From NCBI GenBank assembly GCA_020848735.1, contig JADLHO010000006.1, forward strand, positions 1 through 38,955: 38,955 nt of DNA. Reading direction: 5' to 3'. The notes beneath the pieces were generated by a model. That model was not told where the DNA came from, searched no databases, and saw nothing but the letters and a program-made list of their open reading frames with translations. This stretch comes from Planctomycetota bacterium (lineage in GTDB: Bacteria > Planctomycetota > UBA1135 > UBA2386). A program made the position numbers and the translations under genes. Within the stretch, counting starts at the first letter, position 1. Each line of letters starts with the position of its first letter. This document shows positions 25,349 through 33,500 of this stretch, in pieces.

Positions 25349-26139
25349 CGTCCAGCTCGCCGCGCGTCCTGCGCACCCTGCTCGCAGTGCTGACCGGTTC
25401 CGCGCTGCTCCTCTTCCTGCTGCCGCTGCTCGGCATCCTGTTCGCCGCGCCGTGGTCGCGGCTCATCGAGCTCCTGGCCTCGGGGCCGGTGCACGACGCC
25501 CTCCTCCTCTCGCTCGTCAGCTCGCTCGGCGCGGTGGCGATCGCCGTCGTGCTGGGACTGCCGCTCGCGCATTGGCTCGCGTCCGGCGAATCGGTGCTGC
25601 GCCAGTCCGCGCGCATCGTGGTGACGCTGCCGATCGTGCTGCCGCCCATCGTCGCGGGCATCGCCCTGCTCCTCGCGTTCGGCCGGCAGGGTCTCGTCGG
25701 ACGCTGCCTCGCGGACTGGTTCGGCGTCACGATCCCCTTCACGACCAGCGCGATCGTCGTCGCGGCCGCCTACATGGGTCTGCCCTTCTTCGTGCTCAGC
25801 GCCGAAGCCGGCCTGCGTGCGCTCGACCGGCGTTATCTGCATGCCGCCGCCGCGCTCGGGGCGGGACCGTGGCGGCGCGGCTGGTACGTGACGTTGCCGA
25901 TGATCGCGCCGGCGCTGCGGACGGGTGCGCTCCTCTGCTGGGCCCGCGCGCTCGGCGAGTTCTGCGCGACGCAGATGTTCGCGGGCAATCTCGCCGGCGA
26001 GACGCGCACGCTGCCCCTCGCCTGTGCCGTCGCGATGGAGGTCGATCCGGAGCTCGCGATCGGGTTGAGCCTCGTGCTCGCGACCAGCTCGATCGTCGTC
26101 CTCGCCCTCCTCCGCCGGGGCTGGATCCTCCCCCGATGA
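25345..26139 (+). CDS. modB: Molybdate ABC transporter, permease
   Basis: This 264-residue membrane protein has about five to six hydrophobic helices, including segments near residues 12-33, 50-72, 85-108, 132-155 and 230-258. The ABC-permease cytoplasmic loop reads A-A-A-L-G-A-G-P-W-R-R-G-W-Y-V-T-L-P, the E-A-A-x-x-L-G-x-x-x-x-x-x-F-x-x-x-x-L-P type coupling motif, and A-R-A-L-G-E-F follows. It forms the channel for molybdate and contacts ModC through that loop. The start overlaps the modA stop, and the stop overlaps the modC start, both by ATGA, so the three genes are one translationally coupled operon. Confidence 0.94.
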   Translation: MTSSSPRVLRTLLAVLTGSALLLFLLPLLGILFAAPWSRLIELLASGPVHDALLLSLVSSLGAVAIAVVLGLPLAHWLASGESVLRQSARIVVTLPIVLPPIVAGIALLLAFGRQGLVGRCLADWFGVTIPFTTSAIVVAAAYMGLPFFVLSAEAGLRALDRRYLHAAAALGAGPWRRGWYVTLPMIAPALRTGALLCWARALGEFCATQMFAGNLAGETRTLPLACAVAMEVDPELAIGLSLVLATSSIVVLALLRRGWILPR

Positions 26140-27182
26140 CGCTCGCCCTCGACTTCGCCCTGCGGCGCGGGACGCTCGATCTCGCGATCCGACTCGAGGT
26201 CGCGCCGGGCGAGACGCTCGCGCTCGTCGGTCCCAATGGCGCCGGCAAGTCGAGCTGCCTCGCCGCGATCGTCGGCATCGTGGGCATCGCGCGCGGTCAC
26301 ATCGCCCTCGACGGCCGACTCCTCGACGAGGGCACGCGCCGCGTGCCGACCGAGGACCGCGGCATCGGCTGCCTCTTCCAGGAGCCCCTGCTCTTCCCCC
26401 ACCTGAGCGCGCTCGACAACGTCGCGTTCGGCCTGCGCGCGCAGGGGCTCGCTCGCTCCGCGGCGCGCGCCCGCGCGCGTGAGTTCCTCGCGCGCGTGGG
26501 TCTGGCGGACTGCGCGGCGATGCGGCCGCGTGCGTTGTCCGGCGGCCAGGCGCAACGCGTGGCGCTGGCCCGTGCGCTCGCTCCGGCCCCACGCGTGCTC
26601 CTGCTCGACGAGCCGCTCGCCGCCGTCGACGCGAGCGCGCGCATCGCGTTGCGCCGCGAACTCCGCGATCACCTCGCGGCCTTTGCGGGTCCACGGATCC
26701 TCGTCACCCACGACGCCATCGACGCGCTGGCGCTGGCCGATCGCCTCGCGGTGCTCGAGGAGGGTCGCCTGGTCCAGGTCGACGTCCCCGCGCGGATCTG
26801 CAGCGCGCCCGGCTCGCGGTACGTCGCCGATCTGCTCGGGCTCAACGTCTTCCGTGGCCGGCTCGCCCACGGCGTGCTCCAGCTCGAGCACGGCGGACAG
26901 CTCGTCGTCGTCTCGGAGCTCTCCGGCCCGGCGATGGCGACCGCGCATCCCCGCGCGATCGCGCTCTTCCTCGAACACCCGGCCGGTTCGCCGCGCAATG
27001 TCTGGGAGACGAGGATCGCCGCGATCGAGCCCGCCATCGACCGCGTGCGCGTCCGTCTCGAGGGACCGATCCCGCTGGTCGCCGAGCTCACGCACGGCGC
27101 CGTGGACGGGCTCGGACTCGCACCCGGCCGGCGCGTCTTCGCGGCGATCAAGGCGACGGAGATCGCGGTGGTCGCGCTCTGA
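26136..27182 (+). CDS. modC: Molybdate ABC transporter, ATPase
   Basis: This 348-residue ABC ATPase has Walker A G-P-N-G-A-G-K-S, Q-loop F-Q-E-P-L-L-F-P-H-L, signature L-S-G-G-Q-A-Q-R-V-A-L-A-R-A, Walker B L-L-L-D-E-P-L-A-A-V-D and switch His in V-T-H-D. The C-terminal ~120 residues, from L-N-V-F-R-G-R on, form a TOBE/Mop-type regulatory domain ending with A-I-K-A-T-E-I-A-V, the usual molybdate-binding end. Catalytic residues are complete. It powers import through ModB. The radical SAM gene converges on it, with only 12 bp between stop codons. Confidence 0.94.
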   Translation: MTLALDFALRRGTLDLAIRLEVAPGETLALVGPNGAGKSSCLAAIVGIVGIARGHIALDGRLLDEGTRRVPTEDRGIGCLFQEPLLFPHLSALDNVAFGLRAQGLARSAARARAREFLARVGLADCAAMRPRALSGGQAQRVALARALAPAPRVLLLDEPLAAVDASARIALRRELRDHLAAFAGPRILVTHDAIDALALADRLAVLEEGRLVQVDVPARICSAPGSRYVADLLGLNVFRGRLAHGVLQLEHGGQLVVVSELSGPAMATAHPRAIALFLEHPAGSPRNVWETRIAAIEPAIDRVRVRLEGPIPLVAELTHGAVDGLGLAPGRRVFAAIKATEIAVVAL

Positions 27183-27194
27183 GCTCCGGCCGTC

Positions 27195-28694
27195 TCACGC
27201 CGACTCGGCGGCGAGCGTGCCGTCCGGTCCCACGTGGCGCGTCTGCGCATAGAGCGCGAGCCTCAGCTCGAAGCCGCGCTTGATGTCGATGCAGGCCTCG
27301 TCCAGGGGACGCGTGACCTCGCCGGCGTCGTTGGACAGCTGCCAGGGACATTGACCGCCACAGAGATGACGGGCCCAACACCGCGCGCACTTCGCGCGGA
27401 AGGACGCGTAGATCTTCTCGTAGTAGTCGCGCGTGCGGGCCTCGTCGAGCCCGCCCTGGAACACGTTGCCCAGCCGGAAGGCCGGCATCCCCACGTAGCG
27501 GTGGCAGGGATAGATGTCGCCGGTCGGCGTCACCGCCTTCATGTTGCGCGCGACTCCACAGAGGCGAGGCTCCGAGACGCTGCGCGGCCGCGCCTGCTCG
27601 AGCTGGTCGCGCAGCATGCGCATCGAGCGTGCGATCGACAGGGGGATGGCCGAGAGGTCGCCGCGCCCGAGCCGCTCCGCGAGCTCGCGGAAACGCCGCT
27701 CGAGTTCGACCATCGGCGACGCCTTCGGCGCAGTCGCCCCAGCCTCGGGCTGCGCCTTGCTGGGACAGCTCGGGCCGTCCTTCTCCAGGATCCCCCGGTC
27801 GTCGTCGGCGACCCCGATCTCGATCAGTCCGGTGCCGAGGCTGGTCAGGTAGGCCTCGACCTCCTCGTGTTCCTCCGGGCGGGTCAGGGTCGCACGGAGC
27901 CGCGGCAGGCGCGTGCCGTGGACCCGACAGCGCTCGATGAGCAGCTGCAGCCGGTCGACGACCCGATCGTGCGTGCCTTCCAGCAAGGAGCTGCACTTGG
28001 CGACCCGGTGACGGTCGTGGATGTGCCGCGGTCCATCGATCGAGACCATCACCGAGAACTGCTCGCGGGCGAGGAAGTCCGCGATCGACTCGGTGAGGAG
28101 CGTGAGGTTGCTCGTGATGGAGAAGCCCACGGTCATCCCCAGCTCGTGCGCCCGCGCCTTCGACCAGACGACGATGTCCTCGATCACCTTGAAGTTGAGC
28201 AACGGCTCGCCGCCGAAGAAGGTGATGCACGCGTAGCCGCGCGGCTTCGCCTCCTCGAGGTAGCCGTCGATCGCGCGCCGCGCGTCGTCGCGACGGAAGA
28301 CCGCCGGCCGATCGTGGACACCGTTCGCCACCTCGTAGCAGTAGGTGCACGCGAGATTGCAGGCCTCCGTCACCAGGAACATGAGGTTGCGCGGGCTGTG
28401 CTGGAACAGCGCGTCGATGCGCGACTGCACCTGCTCCGCGGAGAGACCCGGCTGGGGCTCGAGGAGTCCCAGATCCGACAGGGCCGCGATGCGCTCGCCC
28501 TGCTCGATGGACTCGGCCGTCAGCGCCGCGCGCGGCTCCGGCGCGGCGCCGTCCTCGTAGCGGCGGAGCACCGCGAACAACGCGGAGTCGATCTCCGCGA
28601 CGTCCGCGGTCTTGCCGAAGTAGGCGTAGTGCCGACCGAGCGCCTCGAAGACGTGCACGACGCTCTCGTGCTCACGGATTGCAGGTGCTTGCAT
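27195..28694 (-). CDS. Radical SAM/SPASM peptide-modifying enzyme
   Basis: This is a 499-residue protein. C112-x3-C116-x2-C119 (in C-N-L-A-C-T-Y-C) binds the SAM-cleaving 4Fe-4S cluster, and G-G-E at 161-163 is the methionine-contact motif. The C-terminal SPASM region has C379, G392-x4-C397, C436-x2-C439-x5-C445-x3-C449 and C468, the pattern of seven cysteines that holds two auxiliary clusters in sulfatase- and peptide-maturing enzymes. The first ~95 residues are helical and may include a substrate-docking region; no clear PqqD-type domain is recognised. The ATG at 28694 starts 4 nt after the stop of the Cys/Asp-rich protein, so that protein is the obvious substrate. Thioether-forming relatives (QhpD, SCIFF and freyrasin-type maturases) share this architecture. 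The actual reaction here is unknown. Confidence 0.92.
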   Translation of the reverse strand: MQAPAIREHESVVHVFEALGRHYAYFGKTADVAEIDSALFAVLRRYEDGAAPEPRAALTAESIEQGERIAALSDLGLLEPQPGLSAEQVQSRIDALFQHSPRNLMFLVTEACNLACTYCYEVANGVHDRPAVFRRDDARRAIDGYLEEAKPRGYACITFFGGEPLLNFKVIEDIVVWSKARAHELGMTVGFSITSNLTLLTESIADFLAREQFSVMVSIDGPRHIHDRHRVAKCSSLLEGTHDRVVDRLQLLIERCRVHGTRLPRLRATLTRPEEHEEVEAYLTSLGTGLIEIGVADDDRGILEKDGPSCPSKAQPEAGATAPKASPMVELERRFRELAERLGRGDLSAIPLSIARSMRMLRDQLEQARPRSVSEPRLCGVARNMKAVTPTGDIYPCHRYVGMPAFRLGNVFQGGLDEARTRDYYEKIYASFRAKCARCWARHLCGGQCPWQLSNDAGEVTRPLDEACIDIKRGFELRLALYAQTRHVGPDGTLAAESA

Positions 28695-28698
28695 GGCG

Positions 28699-29439
28699 TC
28701 AGTCGTTGTCGAGGTGGATGCACTGCGGATCGTCACCACGCTTCGGACGCGCCCGCGTGTCGAACCACGTGCAGTTCGAGTCCCAGTACGTGCAATCCTC
28801 GTCGTCGTCGTAGCCGGGGTTGCTGTCCGTATGCAGCGTGTTCGGTTCCCCGACGGCCTTGATCTTCTTGCAGTCCTGGTCCTGCCAGCCGCCGTTCGGG
28901 ATCTGCCCGTTGTCGATGTTGCAGTCCTGGTCCGTGGCGAAGGAGCCGTCGCCCTGTGGCTTGCCGCAGTCGTCATCGCGCTGACCGCCGAGGCCCCAGG
29001 AGTGGAGCTTGCCGCAGTCGTTGTCCTTGCCGTCGGTGGCGGTCGTCGCGGACGGCTTGCAATCGGCATCGTTGTAGGAGGCGCCTCCCGCACCGCCGAA
29101 GGAGGGGTTGCTCGTCACCTTCCCGCAGTCGTTGTCCATCTGGTCGCAGGTGCTGTCCTCCTGGTAGCCGATGCCGCTGCTGTGGGGTGAGCCGCAGGTG
29201 GTCCGGAGCAAGGTCGGACCGGCGGCTCGCGCGAAGCCCGCCGTGAGGAAGGCGATGCCCAGGATGCCGAGCAGCTTCCGTCGGGTGTCGAGGCGATCCC
29301 CCGGAGCGACGGACCTGCTCGACGCGGGGCCGAGTGCCTCAGCGCCGGTCCCGGCGGGACCGACATCGTTGTCGTCGGGTTCGGACTGCGAACGTCTCGC
29401 GTCAGGTGTGCTCATGCCACCGACACGTCCACGGGCCAT
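28699..29439 (-). CDS. Putative RiPP-like precursor with ten D-x-x-C motifs and Tat-like signal
   Basis: This is a 246-residue protein with no recognised family. Residues 1-52 are polar (Asp/Ser/Pro/Gly). R53-R54-K-L-L-G then a hydrophobic run to about 70 and A-R-A near 72 make a Tat-like signal. The rest is Asp/Gly/Cys-rich and contains 11 Cys (82, 98, 105, 127, 142, 158, 173, 190, 216, 223, 240). All except Cys82 have Asp at -3 (95, 102, 124, 139, 155, 170, 187, 213, 220, 237), and seven also have Asp at -1 (D-x-D-C). Spacing between motifs is 7-26 residues. The maturase gene starts 4 nt downstream. ATG 29439 is used because GGAAA lies 7 nt before it; ATG 29415 is an alternative. The D-N-D-C-G motifs also recall MopE-type metal-binding repeats, so a metal-binding protein is the main competing reading. 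Confidence 0.85.
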   Translation of the reverse strand: MARGRVGGMSTPDARRSQSEPDDNDVGPAGTGAEALGPASSRSVAPGDRLDTRRKLLGILGIAFLTAGFARAAGPTLLRTTCGSPHSSGIGYQEDSTCDQMDNDCGKVTSNPSFGGAGGASYNDADCKPSATTATDGKDNDCGKLHSWGLGGQRDDDCGKPQGDGSFATDQDCNIDNGQIPNGGWQDQDCKKIKAVGEPNTLHTDSNPGYDDDEDCTYWDSNCTWFDTRARPKRGDDPQCIHLDND

Positions 29440-29453
29440 CCCGCGGTTTCCGA
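29440..29453 (-). promoter_or_regulatory. Motif shared with the DUF2167 leader, next to precursor start
   Basis: On the minus strand TCGGAAACCGCGGG directly precedes the precursor ATG. The same 14-mer with one change (TCGGAAACCTCGGG) lies 5 nt before the DUF2167 ATG at 30424-30437. It may be an atypical ribosome site (GGAAA) or a shared control element. No such motif precedes the neighbouring propeller gene. Confidence 0.4.
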
Positions 29454-29472
29454 AATCCCCTCATCCCTTCGA

Positions 29473-29512
29473 GTGCGGGCGACCCACGCGATCCGGTCGC
29501 CAGGGCCCGCAC
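29473..29512 (-). terminator. Strong hairpin between DUF2167 and precursor genes
   Basis: GTGCGGGC (29473-29480) pairs perfectly with GCCCGCAC (29505-29512). Alternatively the 12-base arm at 29473-29484 pairs through GGTCGCC (29495-29501) and then CGCAC, with a 6-base bulge. No T-run follows. It lies after the DUF2167 stop and about 33 nt before the precursor ATG. It could end or reduce transcription from upstream, or stabilise the 5' end of the precursor mRNA. Confidence 0.45.
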
Positions 29513-29521
29513 GGCACACCT

Positions 29522-30418
29522 TCACGCCCCGGCCGCCGCGTCCTTCTTCTTCCGGCCGGAGAACAACTTCGCGACCGCGGCGCCGACGACGAGGAGACCG
29601 AAGAGGATCGGCTTGATGAACGCCTTGAGGAACAGGGCCAGCTTGGCGAAGAGCCCGACCTTCAGCGCGAGCTTGCCGGCGATCAGGCCGCCGATGCCAT
29701 AGGCCGCGACCTTGTCGTAGGACGGGTCGAAGTCCTCGTAGCGCTGACCGGGCACGAAGTCCGTGACCGCGAGCAGGTGCTTGTTCTGCTCCGCCACGAG
29801 CTCGAGCTGCTCGATCCCACCCACGCCGTTCACCACGAGGTGGCCGCCGCGGCCGAGGATGCGCACGTTGTAGTTCAGCGTGAGCCCCTCATTGCCCTCG
29901 AACTGCAGCTTCTCGGCCCAATAGAGCTTGTGCTGCGCCTGGTCGTAGTGCGGCGGCTCGGCCCAGCCGAGCAGCTCGACGCCGCCCTGACCGAGCTTCT
30001 TGCGCTCGGCGCTCTGGGCGCGCGCGTTCTCCTTCATGTCGGCGAGGAGCTGGTCGTAGTCGGGGGCCTCGTCGTCGTCGACATAGCCGTCGGCGACGTG
30101 GCTGAAGACGGCGAAGGACTCGGACTCGAGGAAGTCCGGCGGGATGGCGACGCCGAGGATCTCGGGGCCCGGGTGATTGCCGAGTTCGGTGAGGAAGCGA
30201 CGCCCGCCCGGGCCGGGGAGGAAGAGCCAGCCCTCCGTCAGCTTCACCTCGGCGACCTCACCGAGCTTCGCCACGCCCTCGCTCGGGTTGTAGCGGGAGA
30301 GGACCTCCTTGGCCGACTTCGACTCGGCACCCTCCTCCTGCGCCGTCGAATGGGCGACGGGCAGCAGGTACGCGGCGAGGACGAGGGACGAACGGAGGAT
30401 GGCTGCGGCGACGCTCAT
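29522..30418 (-). CDS. DUF2167 membrane protein
   Basis: This is a 298-residue protein. The N-terminal signal peptide (hydrophobic 6-20, cut near A-H-S-T-A-Q) exports the main domain, which has the DUF2167 features G-E-V-A-E-V-K-L-T-E-G-W-L-F-L, L-G-W-A-E-P-P-H-Y-D and L-Y-W-A-E-K-L-Q-F-E-G. Near the C-terminus Y-G-I-G-G-L-I-A-G-K-L-A-L-K is followed by a long hydrophobic segment (about 250-285) and a basic tail G-R-K-K-K, a membrane anchor. The family's function is not known. It lies upstream of the precursor on the same strand, with 82 bp and a hairpin between them, and the two share a leader motif, so they may be part of one system. That link is an inference. Confidence 0.85.
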   Translation of the reverse strand: MSVAAAILRSSLVLAAYLLPVAHSTAQEEGAESKSAKEVLSRYNPSEGVAKLGEVAEVKLTEGWLFLPGPGGRRFLTELGNHPGPEILGVAIPPDFLESESFAVFSHVADGYVDDDEAPDYDQLLADMKENARAQSAERKKLGQGGVELLGWAEPPHYDQAQHKLYWAEKLQFEGNEGLTLNYNVRILGRGGHLVVNGVGGIEQLELVAEQNKHLLAVTDFVPGQRYEDFDPSYDKVAAYGIGGLIAGKLALKVGLFAKLALFLKAFIKPILFGLLVVGAAVAKLFSGRKKKDAAAGA

Positions 30419-30423
30419 GGGTT

Positions 30424-30460
30424 CCCGAGGTTTCCGAGGGTCTGGACCGCAGGTCCTATA
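30424..30460 (-). promoter_or_regulatory. Candidate promoter/operator for the DUF2167 gene
   Basis: On the minus strand TATAGG (30455-30460) resembles a -10 box about 37 nt before the DUF2167 ATG. Overlapping and just after it is a palindrome, GGACC-TGC-GGTCC (30444-30456), in an operator-like position. The shared TCGGAAACCTCGGG motif (30424-30437) follows. No good -35 box is seen. Confidence 0.35.
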
Positions 30461-30528
30461 GCGACCCGTCGCCTCCGCCGCGAGGGTGCGCCGCCGCCGG
30501 ACGATGCGTCGGAAGCGCCGGGCCGCGA

Positions 30529-33500
30529 TCAGCCGTCGCGGTCGCCGCGGTCCTCGTCCTCCCCGTCTTCCTCGTCATTGCCGCCGGCCGCTTGGGCCGC
30601 GCCGAGCTCCGGATCGGCGAGGACGACGAAGCGCTGTTCGCTGAGCACGCCGTCGACGTCGAGGACGAGGCGATAGCTGCCGGGCGTCGCGCTCCGCCCA
30701 CCGCGCGCTCCGCCGCGCCGGGCCGCACCACTGCCGGCACCCGCTCCGCGCGCGCCGTCGCCCGCGGGCGCCGCGGACGCACGCAGATCCCACGTGGACC
30801 TGTGGAGGCCGGCCGTGGCCTTGGCCTCGATCCGGGCGAGATCCTTGCCGTCGAGGGTCTGCACGATCAGCGTCGCACGCTCGGCGTCGGCCCCGAGGCG
30901 GTACCAGAACTCGGCCTCGGCGCGGGGATTGTCGCCGGTGAACTGACGCGTCCCGTTCGAGCCCCGCCGATGGCGGCTCCGCCAGACGACGACGTCGTTG
31001 GGTGTGAAGAGCTGCGTGGACGCGGTCGCGGCCGCTCCGAACTGCCGCAGGCAGCTCGCGTCGAAGCTCCAGAGGCTGCGGCCGTGCGTGGCCAGCACGA
31101 TCTCCCCGCTGCTCGGATGCTGCGCCAGGTCGTGCACGGCGACGGTCGGAAGGCCACCGCTCGCGCCATTGCCGTGCATGCGGGTCCAGCTCTGCCCGCG
31201 GTCGATGGAGACCCAGAAGCCGAACTCCGTCCCGACGTAGAGCAGGTTCTCGTTGCGCAGGTCCTCGCGCACGCAGCGCGTGGAACCCCTCGGCAGATTG
31301 GCGCGCAGCGAGCGCCACGTCTGCCCGAAGTCCTCCGTCGCGAGCACATAGGGCTCGTCGTCGTCGCTGCGGTGCGCGTCCAGGGTCACGTACGCGCGGC
31401 CGTCCGCGAAACGCGAGGCCTCGATGGAGCTCACCCAGCGCGGTGCGGGCACGAGCTCCCGCAGCGGCACATGGCCCCGCGATGCGGCGGCCTCGGCGGT
31501 GCCCACCGCCGCGTCGGCGGCGAGCGGCCAGAGATCGCTCCAGGTATGCCCGCCGTCTCGGGTCCCGAACAGGGCGCCATCGTCGCTGCCGACATAGAGC
31601 ACCGACGCGTCGCGCGGGGATTCGGCGAGCGCGGTCCCGCTGCCGCGCCGCGTCCGCGTGATCTCGGGGGAGATCGCGGTCAAGCCATTGCCGCGGTCGA
31701 GGGACCGGAAGACGTGGTTGCCGGCGCTGTAGTAGATGCGGCTGTTGTGCTGCGAGAGCAGGAACGGCGTCTTCCAGTTGTAGCGATGGCGGACGTCGCG
31801 CCCGGCCTGGGCCCGGATGGGCCCGCCGGCCATCGTCAGCAGGTGCGTGCGCGCCGTGGCGCCGTTCTGGCTCTCGTAATAGACGAGCTGCGGATCCTCG
31901 GGATCGACGGCCACCTCGAAGCCGTCGCCGCTGCCGATCCGCACCCAATCGCCATTGGTCGGGCCGGAGTCGCGGTCGATGCGCGTCGGCGCGCCCCAGG
32001 TGCCGTTGTCCTGCAGTCCGCCGAAGACCCAGCCCCCGCGCCGCGGATCCAGGGCGACGTCGTAGAACTGGCCGAGGGCCGCGTGGTTCAGGTGGTCCCA
32101 GGTCTCGCCGCGGTCGTAGCTGTGATAGACGCCGCCGTCGCAGCCGACGATCAGGTGACGGCCGTCGCGCGGATCGATCCAGAGCGCGTGCTGGTCCGCG
32201 TGCACGCCGCGTCCGGCGTCGGCGGTGAAGGTCTCACCGCCGTCCTGGCTCCGGCTCATGGCGATGCCGAGCACCCAGAGCCGTCGATCGTCGTTCGGAT
32301 CGACGCGCACCTGGCTGAAGTACATCGGGCGCGGGTCGATGCTGTTGATGCGACGCCAGGTCCGACCGGCGTCGTCGGAGCGATAGAGGCCGCCGAACTC
32401 GTGGCCGTCGCGTCCCTGCATGCGGTGGACGTTGGCGACCTGCCCGCCGAGACGTTCGCCATAGGGACGGTCCGCGACCTCGAGGCGCGGCCGCGCCCCC
32501 TGCCCCTCCGTGCTCTCCGCACCGCTCTCCGCGTTGCTCTCGGCACCGCCCTCCGCGGTGCCTCCGGCATTGCCGCGGAGCGCGCGCGTCGGAGAGCGCC
32601 GCTCACCGAGGGTGAGCCCGAGCGCCTTGCGCGCGCCGTTGCGCGCGATCTCGATCTCGAGCTCGGCGCCGGCGCGATGGCCGGCGATCGCTTCGCGGAA
32701 CGCCCGGTCGTTCACGATCGCGGTCCCATTCACGGCGACGACGATGTCACCGACCAGGAGCCCCGCGCGTTCGGCGGGCGAATCCGATGCGACGGCGGTC
32801 AGCCTCGCGCCGGCCTCGGCATTGCTCGTCTCCGCCCCTGACCAGCCGACCTCGGGATCCACCTTGCCCATCGCCTCGCATTCGACGATGGCGAAGACGA
32901 CGTCAGGGTCCTTCGCATACCAATCGAAGCCGACGCGGCCGAGCACCGACGAGGGCAGGCCGTCGCGCACCCGCTCGAAGGTCCTCCCTCCGTCCTGCGT
33001 GCGCCAGATCCCGGATCCCGGACCCCATTTGGTCGCCGGATCGTTGCCGTCGAACCCGTCGCGGGCCCGCTCCCAGGTGGCGACCAGCAGCGTGTCCGGG
33101 TCATCCGGGTGCATGGCGATGTCGATCACGCCGCTGCGTTCGTCGACGAAGAGCGGTCGCTCCCAGGTCGCACCGCCGTCGCGCGTCACATAGAGCCCGC
33201 GCTCCGCATTCGCACCGTAGAGACGACCGAGCGCCCCGACCCACACGACGTTCGGATCGCGTGGGTCGATCACGACGTCGCCGATCTGGAACGTGTCGCG
33301 CAGCCCCATGTTCGTCCAGGTCTTGCCGCCGTCGAGCGACCGGTAGACGCCGTCGCCATAGGAGACCGAGTTGCGCGGGTTGTTCTCACCCGTGCCGACC
33401 CAGACCACGTTCGGGTCGCTCGGGGCCACGGCCATCGCCCCCACCGAGACCACCGCCTCGCGGTCGAACTGGTGCTCGAACGAGATCCCGTTGTTCGTCG

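Noticed and set aside
32500-32570. Repetitive CTCTCCGCN-type stretch as a DNA repeat element
   Set aside because: It is coding sequence for an Ala/Glu/Gly/Ser linker inside the propeller protein, without exact periodicity.
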